64,000 nucleotides of DNA, taken from NCBI RefSeq assembly GCF_000194155.1, contig NZ_GL877878.1:3317557-3381556 (forward strand). The letters run 5' to 3'. Below, piece after piece: positions 45,911 to 54,358 of the stretch. Under the pieces are notes generated by a model. That model was not told the origin of the DNA. It did no database searches and was given only the letters and a program-made list of their open reading frames with translations. A program made the position numbers and the translations under genes. The first letter of the stretch is position 1. Each line of letters opens with the position of its first letter. This DNA is from Saccharopolyspora spinosa NRRL 18395 (GTDB lineage Bacteria > Actinomycetota > Actinomycetes > Mycobacteriales > Pseudonocardiaceae).

Positions 45911-46861
45911 ATGCCTGAGTGTAAGAATCGGGCCGTGTCCTCCACAGATTCGACCGGGATGCCTGGACTCGGGCCGACCTCGCTAACGGCGCCTCGCGTT
46001 GGTCTGGTGCAGAGCGGCAGCGTCCTGGGCGATGTCGCCGCCAACATCGACACTGCGGTCAACGAAGTCATCAGCGCCGCCGAACGGGGGGCCGACCTAC
46101 TCGTCTTTCCCGAGTGCTACCTGCACGGTTACATGTTCGCCGATGCCGACGCGGTACATCAAGCGGCCCTGCCGCTCGACGACCCGGCGCTCCTCCCCCT
46201 GCATCACGTCGTTCGCCGGACTGGCGTCCACGCGGTGCTCGGTCTCCTGGAGCGCGGCACCGACGGCTACGTCTACAACACCGCCCTGGCCCTAGGGCCT
46301 GCGGGAACGCTCGGCCACTACCGCAAGCAGCACATCCCCTTCATGGGAGCCGATCGGTTCGTGGCCCCCGGGGACGACGGTGCCCCGCGGGTGTTCGACA
46401 CGCCATTCGGCCGAGTCGGCATGATGATCTGCTTCGACCTCCGCTTCCCGGAATCCGCCCGCGAGCTCGCACTCGCCGGCGCGGACATCATCGTCATGCC
46501 GACCGCCTGGCCAGCGTCCGCGACGCTGCTGGCCGAGCTCGTCACGCGCGTGCGGGCCTGGGAGAACCGGGTCTTCCTGGCGATCGCGGACCGGCCCGAC
46601 GAAGAAGGTGGCCTGCGTTTCCTGGGCCGAAGTCAGATCGTCGGCCCGGACGCCGACATCGTTCTCGACGCGGGCGCGGAGACGGGGACGTTCGTTGCCG
46701 AAGTCCAGCTCGAACGTGCCCGTGCCAAAGAACTGGTGTTCATCCCCGGTGAGTACGAAGTGAGCATCTTCGGCGCGCGCCGGCCGGGCCGCTACGCCGC
46801 CATCACCGACCCCAGCCTGCCCGCCCCACCAAGTCGGGTCGGGAGCTGGCGTAGTGAATGA
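45911..46861 (+). CDS. Carbon-nitrogen hydrolase (nitrilase superfamily)
   Basis: The 316-residue enzyme keeps the superfamily's Glu-Lys-Cys triad: E68 (LLVFPECY), K139 (HYRKQHIPF) and C174 (GMMICFDLRFPE). It hydrolyses an amide, nitrile or carbamoyl C-N bond in the cytoplasm; the substrate is not evident. The exact start is uncertain. ATG 45911 falls inside the second copy of the operator repeat, so GTG 45935 may be the true start, which would lower the residue numbers by 8. The gene begins an operon with an IlvD/Edd dehydratase. Confidence 0.9.
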   Translation: MPECKNRAVSSTDSTGMPGLGPTSLTAPRVGLVQSGSVLGDVAANIDTAVNEVISAAERGADLLVFPECYLHGYMFADADAVHQAALPLDDPALLPLHHVVRRTGVHAVLGLLERGTDGYVYNTALALGPAGTLGHYRKQHIPFMGADRFVAPGDDGAPRVFDTPFGRVGMMICFDLRFPESARELALAGADIIVMPTAWPASATLLAELVTRVRAWENRVFLAIADRPDEEGGLRFLGRSQIVGPDADIVLDAGAETGTFVAEVQLERARAKELVFIPGEYEVSIFGARRPGRYAAITDPSLPAPPSRVGSWRSE

Positions 46862-47115
46862 TCACTGACGTCCGAGCCCAGGGCATTCGCGCCGCCGGTT
46901 TCCCGGTCGGCTGTGCGTTCCCTGGTGCCCGTGGTCAGGTCACGCCCGCTCCAGCTCCCGCCACCTCAAACCACGACAGGCAGGCCGAAACCGCGTCCGC
47001 GTTTGTGCTTCTTGCCGATGAACAAGGCGAGCCGATCGATCGCATATTGCTGGATCTTGCTGAAGCGGAAGATCAACCACCAAGATCACTACTGGACACA
47101 CAGGAGAAACACTGA
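46858..47115 (+). CDS. Doubtful 85-residue ORF between amidohydrolase and dehydratase
   Basis: This frame starts with an ATGA overlap on the amidohydrolase stop and ends at a TGATG overlap with the dehydratase start, as an operon gene would. Its sequence (MITDVRAQGIRAAGF to QEKH) resembles no family I know and looks low in complexity. It may be real, a remnant, or chance. The dehydratase has its own AGGAGA ribosome site, so it does not need coupling. Confidence 0.3.
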   Translation: MITDVRAQGIRAAGFPVGCAFPGARGQVTPAPAPATSNHDRQAETASAFVLLADEQGEPIDRILLDLAEAEDQPPRSLLDTQEKH

Positions 47116-48809
47116 TGGCCCCCAAGCCCGCCGAATCCGCGATCGACCGGTCGCGCACCAGTTATGGCGACGAGGGCTTCAGCCGGTACCTGCGTCGTGC
47201 GTTCCTCGCCTCCGCCGGTTACGACGACGTGGATCTCGACCGGCCCGTCATCGGGATCGCGGTCACCAAGTCCGACTACAACACCTGCCACCGCGACATG
47301 CCTGCTCTGCTTGAGTCCGTCCGACGCGGGGTGCTCGAAGCAGGCGGCCTTCCTATGGAGTTCCCGACGATCTCGCTCGGGGAGATCCTGACTTCGCCGA
47401 CGAGCATGCTTTTTCGCAACCTCATGGCGATGGACACGGAGGAGATGATCGAGGCACTGCCCATGAATGGCGCCGTACTGCTGGGCGGATGCGACAAGAC
47501 CGTGCCGGCCCAGCTCATGGCGGCGGCCTCGACCGACAAGCCGGTGCTGCTCGAAGTCGTCGGTCCGATGCTGACCGGCAGCTGGCGAGGCCAGCGCCTG
47601 GGCGCGTGCACCGACTGCCGCCGCTTGTGGGGAGACCATCGCGGCGGAGTGCTCGATGCGGCGGAGATCACCGAAGCTCGTGGCGAACTGGTGGCGACAG
47701 CGGGAACCTGTGCCGTCATGGGCACCGCGTCGACGATGGCGTCGCTCACCGAGGTGCTGGGCATGATGCTGCCGGGAGGCGCAACGCCGCCAGCCAGCAG
47801 TGGCGCGCGACTTCGGCACGGCGTGCTCACCGGCCGGCGAATCGTGGAGATGGTGCGCGAAGGCGGTGCACCGCCGCGCGACATACTGACTCGCCCCGCG
47901 TTCGAGAACGCGATCAAGGTCCTCGCCGCGCTCGGCGGATCCACCAACGCCCTCGTGCATCTCCTCGCGGTCGCCCGCCGCGCAGGCATCGACCTCGCCC
48001 TCGAAGAGTTCGACACGGTCGCGGCCGACGTTCCACTCATGGTCGACCTCAAACCCTCCGGCCAGCTCTACATGGAAGACCTGCACCGTTCCGGAGGGAT
48101 CCCGGCCGTCCTCAAGCAACTGGCGGGCCGCCTGGACCTGACGACCGTCGGAGCCACGGGAACGCGGCTCGGTGACCTGCTCGCAGACCTACCTGAGCGC
48201 CAGGAATGGCAGACCGCGATCACCACACTCGAGGAGCCCCTCGGCCCGCCCGGGGCGCTGGCAGTCCTCAAGGGATCGCTCGCTCCCAACGGGGCTGTCA
48301 TCAAGACCTCTGCCGCCAGTCCGCATCTGTTTCAGCACACCGGCCCCGCCTTCGTGGTCGACGCCGGTCAGGACATCACAGCCATCCTCGATGATCCCGA
48401 CACCGAAATCACCGCGGAACACGTTCTGGTCTTGCGTTACTCGGGTCCGGTGGCCGCAGGCTTTCCGGAAAGCGGCGCCCTCCCGATCCCGGCGAAGCTC
48501 GCCCGGCAGGGCGTGCGCGACATGGTCCGGGTCTCAGACGCGCGAATGAGCGGTACCTCCTACGGAACCGTGGTCCTCCATTGCGCCCCCGAGGCCGCTG
48601 TCGGCGGCCCGCTCGCCGCCGTCCAGAACGGCGATCTCATCCGCCTCGACATCCCAGCGCGCCGGATCGACCTGTTGATCGATGAGACCACCCTCGAGCA
48701 GCGGCTCGCCGACCTCCCCGAGATCACGCCACCTGCCCGAGGATGGCGGCGCCTCTACGCCGAGACCGTCCTACCAGCCAGCCAAGGCGCCGACCTCGAC
48801 TTTATGTGA
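47115..48809 (+). CDS. IlvD/Edd family dehydratase
   Basis: A 564-residue dehydratase related to dihydroxy-acid dehydratase and sugar-acid dehydratases. Three cysteines in family positions would hold the iron-sulfur cluster: C58 (NTCHRDM), C126 (GGCDKT) and C199 (GTCAVMGTA). K128 corresponds to the carbamylated lysine that helps bind magnesium. It turns a 2,3-dihydroxy acid into a 2-keto acid. Its setting with an ACS transporter, an amidohydrolase and a GntR regulator points to a catabolic sugar-acid-like role rather than branched-chain amino acid synthesis. Confidence 0.9.
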   Translation: MAPKPAESAIDRSRTSYGDEGFSRYLRRAFLASAGYDDVDLDRPVIGIAVTKSDYNTCHRDMPALLESVRRGVLEAGGLPMEFPTISLGEILTSPTSMLFRNLMAMDTEEMIEALPMNGAVLLGGCDKTVPAQLMAAASTDKPVLLEVVGPMLTGSWRGQRLGACTDCRRLWGDHRGGVLDAAEITEARGELVATAGTCAVMGTASTMASLTEVLGMMLPGGATPPASSGARLRHGVLTGRRIVEMVREGGAPPRDILTRPAFENAIKVLAALGGSTNALVHLLAVARRAGIDLALEEFDTVAADVPLMVDLKPSGQLYMEDLHRSGGIPAVLKQLAGRLDLTTVGATGTRLGDLLADLPERQEWQTAITTLEEPLGPPGALAVLKGSLAPNGAVIKTSAASPHLFQHTGPAFVVDAGQDITAILDDPDTEITAEHVLVLRYSGPVAAGFPESGALPIPAKLARQGVRDMVRVSDARMSGTSYGTVVLHCAPEAAVGGPLAAVQNGDLIRLDIPARRIDLLIDETTLEQRLADLPEITPPARGWRRLYAETVLPASQGADLDFM

Positions 48810-48864
48810 CGACCACTGCGGCTACCCTTGTCGATGTCCACCAGAGGCCCGCGAAGGAATTCCA

Positions 48865-49518
48865 TTGAGATCACTCGCCGACGACATTCCACTTACGCAG
48901 CGCATCTACGATGAGCTGCGCGACGCCCTGGTCCGGGGCGAGCTGGAAGCGGGCAAGCTCTACTCCGTCGTGGAAATCTCTCGCCAACTGGGTGTGTCCC
49001 GCACCCCGGTACGCGAAGCCCTCCTCAAGTTCGCGTCCGAGGGTGTCGTCTCCTTCGAGCGCAGCAAAGGCGTTCGCATCCTCGAAGCTTCCGTGACCGA
49101 TGTCCATGACCTCTTCGGTCTACGCCTACTGCTCGAAGTGCCATCCGCGGCCCTCGCTGCTGTGTCGGAGAACAGCGAACAACTCGACCGGATGCGGCAG
49201 GCATTCAGCGCTATGGAGGACGCCTGCGCCAGGGGCAATGAGCTGGCCTTCCAGCAACACGACACAACCTTCCACGATGCGATACTCCGTGCGGCAGGCA
49301 ACGCACAGGTCGCCGAGGCCGTCAGTCGTGCCCGCGGCCAGGCGCACACACGACGGCTTTCGACTACCCATACGCGCTCCCTCGCCGAGGTCATCGCAGC
49401 GCACCGCGAGATCCACGATGCCGTTCTCTCCGGCGACGAGGCCCGAGCCTCCGCTGCCGTCAAGGCCCACCTCACAGAGACCAGAGACATTCTCATCGCC
49501 CAGATCTCCAAGCCCTGA
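48865..49518 (+). CDS. GntR family regulator (FCD subfamily)
   Basis: I start at TTG 48865, 5 bases after GAAGGAA, giving 217 residues. The GntR helix is LTQRIYDELRDALVRGELEAG with SRQLGVSRTPVREALLKFASEG. The FCD domain contains HDTTFHDAILRAAGN with the family's metal-binding histidines and AHREIHDAVLSGD. It lies about 55 bases behind the dehydratase, so it is probably the operon's own regulator acting at the 45,872 palindrome. Confidence 0.9.
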   Translation: MRSLADDIPLTQRIYDELRDALVRGELEAGKLYSVVEISRQLGVSRTPVREALLKFASEGVVSFERSKGVRILEASVTDVHDLFGLRLLLEVPSAALAAVSENSEQLDRMRQAFSAMEDACARGNELAFQQHDTTFHDAILRAAGNAQVAEAVSRARGQAHTRRLSTTHTRSLAEVIAAHREIHDAVLSGDEARASAAVKAHLTETRDILIAQISKP

Positions 49519-49659
49519 AAGGCATGCCCGGGTGACCTTCTGCCCGACAACCTGGCAGAGATGGTCTTTTGGGCGGGTTGCACCGTCTTGCTGGAATTCG
49601 CGGCCGGAGACGTGGGCGTACTGGACGCGGGCGAGCGGCTGTGATCCCGTGCTGGCACA

Positions 49660-49745
49660 CGGGATCACCTGACTGAACTCGCGGCGAAGACCAGGGTTTC
49701 GGAGAGCAGCCTGTCCCGCCTGGAAAGCGGATTCGCCCGCCTGCT
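49660..49745 (+). pseudogene. XRE-type helix-turn-helix scrap
   Basis: A short forward frame reads LTELAAKTRVSESSLSRLESG, a textbook helix-turn-helix of the XRE/cupin regulator type. Nothing recognisable precedes or follows it, so only the DNA-reading part of a former regulator remains. Confidence 0.45.
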
Positions 49746-49859
49746 CCAACTCCCCCGTTGTGTTTCCGCCACCAACTCGCGTGGAACTCTCGATTCCCAC
49801 GTTGAAGAAAGGTGGCCGGCATCAGCCAGTCTTCATCCCAAATGCGCCGACGTGTTGGT

Positions 49860-50168
49860 TCATCCGCGATCTCGACAAGCGCGGTCAATGGCGCGTTGCT
49901 TCATGGGCGAGGCACGCGCTTCCGCGTTCTCGATGATCGAAAGCCTCGATGTCGAGAGCAGCACTTCGCCGCTGCCAGCGGACAGCGCCGCCAGGTGGTG
50001 GTGCAGGCGATCGGCGAGTAAAGCGCGATTGACCAGTCCGGTCAGCGGTTCGCGCAATGCGAGGTGAGCATCGGTCATGCGCCCGTTGCCGATCGCCTCG
50101 TGGTTTCGCGAAGCAACCCGAAGACTTCCCGCCAGGATCTCAATAACCAGATCAACGTTGCCTGACAA
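49860..50168 (-). pseudogene. Diguanylate cyclase (GGDEF) N-terminal remnant
   Basis: The minus-strand frame contains LREPLTGLVNRALLADRLHHHL, the standard entry motif of GGDEF domains (DPLTGLxNRxxLxxRL). The catalytic GGDEF half is missing, and the upstream sensor part is replaced by the neighbouring lyase gene. It is a truncated scrap rather than a working signalling enzyme. Confidence 0.6.
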
Positions 50169-50172
50169 GGAA

Positions 50173-52131
50173 CTAACGACTTTGCCGCGGCCCTGCGGTT
50201 GCCCCCTCGGTGACCAGAGCGAGCACTCGGGTGTTCGCCGAGACGTCCAGGTGGCGGCGGAGCAGGTCGAGCGTCTCGTCGCTGGTCAGACGATCCAGAC
50301 CGGCGATGCCTGCGGCGCCAGTCATCTCGGTGCTCACCCCGGCACTGTGCAGCGATGCCACCGCCGCTGCGCCCGCAGCGTCGTCTACCACGAGTGCCGC
50401 GTCGATCCCGGCGGCCAGCGTCGGCCAGGCGATCGGCGAGACATTGCCGCAGTTCAGTCCGTCCATTCCGGAGCGATGTGGTGCCGGGGCCTCCGTCGGC
50501 GCCCCGGCCCGCAGCGAGCGCAGCAGGCAAGCCGCTTCGGTGGGTTCCACTGCCAACAGGCGGGGGCGGCGTCCCGGCAACCGGGAAAGCCAGCGCGCGA
50601 CGGCCGTTGCCAGTGCGCCTACGCCAACCTGCACGATCACGAGATCGGGCAGCTCTCCGTCCGGGAGCTGTGCTTCGATCTCCCCGAACAATGTGGCGTA
50701 GCCGTCGATCACCGTACGGGGCACTTGTTCGTAGCCCGGCCATGCGGTGTCGGAGATGACCAGCGTGTTGTCGTTTTCCTGTGTTGCTGCCAGCGCGATC
50801 GCGTCGTCGTAGCTGCCCGGCACCACTATGACGTCCGCGCCCTCTTCTTTGATCGCCGCGGACCGCTCGGCGCCGATCGACTCGGGGAGGTAGATCCGGC
50901 AGGCTACGCCGAGCCAGCGGGCGGTGCGGGCGACCGCGTGGCCGTGGTTGCCGTCGGTGGCCGCGACCAGTGTGAACCGCCCCGTCACCCGCGGCCGTAG
51001 TTCGTCCGGGATCGGTGGGGCACCGACGCGGTCGGCAAGTGCACGGCAGCATGCCCATGACGCGCCGAGCATTTTGAACGACGGCATGCCCAGTCTGGTG
51101 GATTCCACCTTCGCCCAGAGCCGGCCGATGCCGTACTTTTCGGCGAGCTCGGGCAAATCCTGCAGTGGTGTGGGCTGGTAGCCGGGCAGCGTTCGGTGGA
51201 AGTCGGTCGCTGCGGTGTCCAGGGGCCCGGCCGGAGCGCTGGTCGTGGGAGAGTCGCGCACCCACCACGAGTCGTCGCCCTGCGACTGGGCGACGGAGAG
51301 CAGGGTCAAGCCGTGCATGTTGCGATATAGAGCCGGTTCGGGTGGTGTCCAACCGTCGAGCAGGGCCGGGTCCAGCCGGTGCACCTCGATGCCGAGTGGG
51401 CGGCATACCTCGATGGGATCGCCCGCTTCCGGACCCCACAAGGGAATGCTCAAGTCGCCACCGGGGCAGGTGGATAGTGCACACAGCAGATCGACCTCGG
51501 CGAAGAACTCCAGGAAGTCGCCGCGCCGTGCTGGGCTTGCCTTCATGAAGTAGCGATCCTCGTCGTTGAGGCCCGTGCACTGGAAGACGTTCAGCACGTC
51601 GTGCACGTCCAGCTCGGTCAGCCCGTAGGGCAGCACCGCGCGGGTGAGGTTGGAATGACAGTGGAAATCGAAGTCCTCCCCGGTGAGCAACCGGTTGACG
51701 TACGGGTCGCACCGGGTGCCGAGTAGGTCGTGAACGCGGCCACCGTGCTCATCCGGGCCGTAGCCGTCGAGGCTGTCCCCCGTGATGGTGAGCAGCGGCC
51801 GCAGGTAGGGCAGCGTGGACCAGATGCGGTCGTAGGTGGACACGTGCGCACGCTGCAACTGGCGGGTCCGCGACGCCCACATCCGCTCACGCGGGTTGTG
51901 CCGGTGCCACACGTTGAGGTCGCCGACCTGCGGGCCGTCGACGGCAATGATCCGGCAGACAGAGCCGGCCGGTACTTCCCAGGCCTGCCCGGAGCGCGGC
52001 GGAATGATGAACGACTCGACCTGGATCCGCTGATCCGGTGAGGCGTTGCCGATGCGCCCGTAGAGGTCCCGGTCGGCAGCGAACGTGGCGTTCGCACCGG
52101 GCTGGTATGCGGCAGGGTAGGACCCCATCAT
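50173..52131 (-). CDS. DUF1989 (urea carboxylase-associated) domain fused to diaminopropionate ammonia-lyase
   Basis: One continuous 652-residue frame joins two enzymes usually encoded separately. Residues about 25-270 are DUF1989: GQAWEVPAGSVCRI, DLNVWHRHNPRERMW, LLGTRCDPYVNRLL, and the conserved C217/C222 in LLCALSTCPGGD. Residues about 305-645 are a fold-type II PLP lyase of the diaminopropionate ammonia-lyase group, with K353 in SFKMLGASWA, TDGNHGHAVARTARW, and GVGALATAVARW. Members of DUF1989 include carboxyguanidine deiminase subunits. The lyase half would turn 2,3-diaminopropionate into pyruvate and ammonia. The start overlaps the stop of the upstream GntR gene by 4 bases. Confidence 0.9.
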   Translation of the reverse strand: MMGSYPAAYQPGANATFAADRDLYGRIGNASPDQRIQVESFIIPPRSGQAWEVPAGSVCRIIAVDGPQVGDLNVWHRHNPRERMWASRTRQLQRAHVSTYDRIWSTLPYLRPLLTITGDSLDGYGPDEHGGRVHDLLGTRCDPYVNRLLTGEDFDFHCHSNLTRAVLPYGLTELDVHDVLNVFQCTGLNDEDRYFMKASPARRGDFLEFFAEVDLLCALSTCPGGDLSIPLWGPEAGDPIEVCRPLGIEVHRLDPALLDGWTPPEPALYRNMHGLTLLSVAQSQGDDSWWVRDSPTTSAPAGPLDTAATDFHRTLPGYQPTPLQDLPELAEKYGIGRLWAKVESTRLGMPSFKMLGASWACCRALADRVGAPPIPDELRPRVTGRFTLVAATDGNHGHAVARTARWLGVACRIYLPESIGAERSAAIKEEGADVIVVPGSYDDAIALAATQENDNTLVISDTAWPGYEQVPRTVIDGYATLFGEIEAQLPDGELPDLVIVQVGVGALATAVARWLSRLPGRRPRLLAVEPTEAACLLRSLRAGAPTEAPAPHRSGMDGLNCGNVSPIAWPTLAAGIDAALVVDDAAGAAAVASLHSAGVSTEMTGAAGIAGLDRLTSDETLDLLRRHLDVSANTRVLALVTEGATAGPRQSR

Positions 52132-52820
52132 GCCTCCTTGCTGATCGCGTCCACGGTCGCGTTGGCGTCTTCGCCGACCAGGCCGAGTACCACGCGTTCC
52201 GAGTCGTCCAGGTATTCGCGCAGCGCCCTTCCGGCGGCTGCGCGGTAGCCGGCGTGGATGAGATCGCAGATTTCCCGGTCCCGCGACACCCAGGGCTGCT
52301 GGATCCGTCGTTCTTCTGCCACCACGGCGAATGCCAGTCGCTGCTGAGCGGTGACGCCCCGGAACATCGAGTCCAGCATCGGGCTGCCCAGGGTGGCCAC
52401 GATCGCGCAGTGGAAACGCAGGCTCGCAGTGCCCACTTCCCGCCAGTTCCCGGTTTGTTCGGCTCGCTCTTCTGCCCGCACCGCACCATCGATGGCGGCC
52501 AGCGCAGCCGGTGTCGCGGCACCACTCTCCTCCACGGCGCGCAATTCGAGAGTTCGCCGCACCAGGTAGATGTCCTGGATCCGCTCGGCGGACATGGTGT
52601 TCACCACCGCGCCCTTGTGCAGTCGCTGGCTCACCAGCCCTTCCATAGTGAGCAGGCGCAGCGCCTCGCGGAGCGTGTTGCGGGACACGCCGAGCTCGGC
52701 CGCCAGGGTGACCTCCCGCAGCGGGGTGCCGGGCGGCAATGCGCCCGTGACGATGCCTTCACGCAACTCCTCCGCCGCACGGTCGGCGGTCGTGCCCGTC
52801 AGGTCTATGCCTTCAGCCAT
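52128..52820 (-). CDS. GntR family regulator (FCD subfamily) of the lyase cassette
   Basis: The 230-residue regulator has the GntR helix (AAEELREGIVTGALPPG, AELGVSRNTLREALRLLTMEG) and a helical FCD domain. I start at ATG 52820. An earlier TTG at 52856 would put the first operator inside the gene, and ATG 52820 lies about 7 bases after a TATAGT -10 box, suggesting a leaderless mRNA. It is co-transcribed with the DUF1989-lyase fusion and faces the MFS gene. Confidence 0.9.
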   Translation of the reverse strand: MAEGIDLTGTTADRAAEELREGIVTGALPPGTPLREVTLAAELGVSRNTLREALRLLTMEGLVSQRLHKGAVVNTMSAERIQDIYLVRRTLELRAVEESGAATPAALAAIDGAVRAEERAEQTGNWREVGTASLRFHCAIVATLGSPMLDSMFRGVTAQQRLAFAVVAEERRIQQPWVSRDREICDLIHAGYRAAAGRALREYLDDSERVVLGLVGEDANATVDAISKEA

Positions 52821-52826
52821 GCCCGC

Positions 52827-52856
52827 ACTATAGCTAGCTTGTTCAACAATGCTCAA
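52827..52856 (-). promoter_or_regulatory. GntR promoter with operator in the spacer
   Basis: On the minus strand TTGAGC (52856-52851), an 18-base spacer and TATAGT (52832-52827) form a promoter whose predicted start falls on the ATG at 52820. The 11-bp palindrome TTGTTCAACAA (52839-52849) lies wholly inside the spacer, so a bound regulator would block RNA polymerase. Confidence 0.6.
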
Positions 52857-52881
52857 TACTTTCCTGGGCCTATGCGGTGTA

Positions 52882-52910
52882 TTGACAGTCTTTGTTGAAC
52901 AACCTTAAGG
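52882..52910 (+). promoter_or_regulatory. MFS operon promoter with the same operator in the spacer
   Basis: A perfect TTGACA (52882-52887), a 17-base spacer and TTAAGG (52905-52910) form the opposite promoter. TTGTTGAACAA (52892-52902), the reverse complement of the operator in the facing promoter, again occupies the spacer. The TTGTnnnACAA-type core is typical of FCD-GntR sites. Confidence 0.65.
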
Positions 52911-52954
52911 TCCTGCGGCATGTGTCGGACCCCACACACAGACAGGGCGGTGGC

Positions 52955-54349
52955 ATGCGACAGCACGACACAGGACAAGCCGAAGCGACCCGATATCACC
53001 GGGATGCCGGCCGACCCACAGCAAAGACGGGCGTGGACGACGCGCCACTGACCTGGTTTCACCGCAGGTTGACCCTCTACTCCGCCGGCGGCCCCCTGCT
53101 GGACGGCTATGTGCTCGGCATCATCGGGCTGGCCCTCACACAGGTGGTGCCCCTGTGGGACCTGAGTCCGGTCTGGCAGGGCCTGCTCGCCGCATCCGCG
53201 CTGCTGGGCATGTTCCTCGGCGGCCTGGTCTTCGGTTACGTGACGGATCTGGTCGGCCGACAGGCGATGTACACCATTGATCTGGCGGCGATCGTCGTCG
53301 GCTCGGTGGCCCAGTTCTTCGTGGACGGCCCCGTGTGGCTGCTCATCCTGCGCTTCGTGGTGGGGCTGGCCATCGGGGCGGACTACCCGATCGCCACCTC
53401 GCTGCTCGCGGAGTTCACCCCGCGCCGGCACCGAGGCAGCATGCTCGGCTGGCTGACGACCATGTGGGCGGCAGGCAACACCATTGCTTACCTGGTCGGC
53501 GAGGCGCTTCTCGAGCTCGGCCCTGACGCCTGGCGGTGGATGCTGCTGTCTCCCGCGATCCCCGCAGCCGTGCTGATGGTGGCCCGCTTCGGCACACCCG
53601 AGTCGCCCCGCTGGCTGTTGTCCAAGGGGCGCACCGAGGAAGCCAAGGCCGCGCTGCGCAAAGCACTCGGACCGGACGCGGAGCTAGACGATTTGCCCGC
53701 CGAACCGGGCGAGACCAGCCTGCGCGGTTTGATCTCCAAGGGCTACCTGCGCCGGACCGTGTTCGTCGCGGTGTTCTGGGCCTGCTCGCTGTGGCCCGTC
53801 TACGCCATCTACGCCTTCGGTCCCGCTCTGCTCAGCGCACTCAATCTCGACGATCCGAGGCAGGCCAACCTCGGCTCGGCCGCCATCGGCGTGTTCTTCC
53901 TGGCCGGCTGCGTGATCGCAACACTGGTGGCCAACCGGCTCAACCGGCGAACATTGCTCATTTGGCCGTTCGCTGTGGCCACCGTCGCGCTGCTGCTCCT
54001 CGGCCTGATACCCACCGCTCCGACCCCGGTGATCGCGACACTGTTCGTGCTCTACGCGCTCGCCATCGGCGGCCCGACGATCCTGCAATGGATCTATCCC
54101 AACGAGCTCTTTCCGACCGCCATCCGGGCCACCGCCGTGGGCCTGGGAACCACGGTCAGCAGGATCGGCGCCGGCGTCGGCACGTTCGTCACTCCGATTC
54201 TGCTGGGCCACATGGGTATCGGCGCCACCATGCTGCTGGCCGGTCTGATCTGTGTCCTCGGACTGATCGTGTCGGTGCTCATGGCCCCGGAAACCCGCCA
54301 CCACGACCTGCACCAAGCCAGCTCGGTACCGACCGACACCGGAAAGTGA
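52955..54349 (+). CDS. MFS transporter (sugar/aromatic-acid porter type)
   Basis: A 464-residue permease with GGPLLDGYVLGIIGLAL in helix 1, GYVTDLVGRQ in the first loop, LRFVVGLAIGADYPIATSLLAEFTPRRHRG, PESPRWLLSKGR in the central loop, and PNELFPTAIRATAVG. This mix is typical of the sugar-porter/aromatic-acid:H+ symporter relatives. I start at ATG 52955; the region before it is promoter and operator. It is the likely importer of the cassette's substrate and is followed 9 bases later by the M24 hydrolase. Confidence 0.88.
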   Translation: MRQHDTGQAEATRYHRDAGRPTAKTGVDDAPLTWFHRRLTLYSAGGPLLDGYVLGIIGLALTQVVPLWDLSPVWQGLLAASALLGMFLGGLVFGYVTDLVGRQAMYTIDLAAIVVGSVAQFFVDGPVWLLILRFVVGLAIGADYPIATSLLAEFTPRRHRGSMLGWLTTMWAAGNTIAYLVGEALLELGPDAWRWMLLSPAIPAAVLMVARFGTPESPRWLLSKGRTEEAKAALRKALGPDAELDDLPAEPGETSLRGLISKGYLRRTVFVAVFWACSLWPVYAIYAFGPALLSALNLDDPRQANLGSAAIGVFFLAGCVIATLVANRLNRRTLLIWPFAVATVALLLLGLIPTAPTPVIATLFVLYALAIGGPTILQWIYPNELFPTAIRATAVGLGTTVSRIGAGVGTFVTPILLGHMGIGATMLLAGLICVLGLIVSVLMAPETRHHDLHQASSVPTDTGK

Positions 54350-54358
54350 GGAGGCGCT

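Noticed and set aside
52821-52856. TTG 52856 as start of the GntR gene
   Set aside because: It would place the -10 box and the operator inside the coding sequence; ATG 52820 fits the promoter layout.
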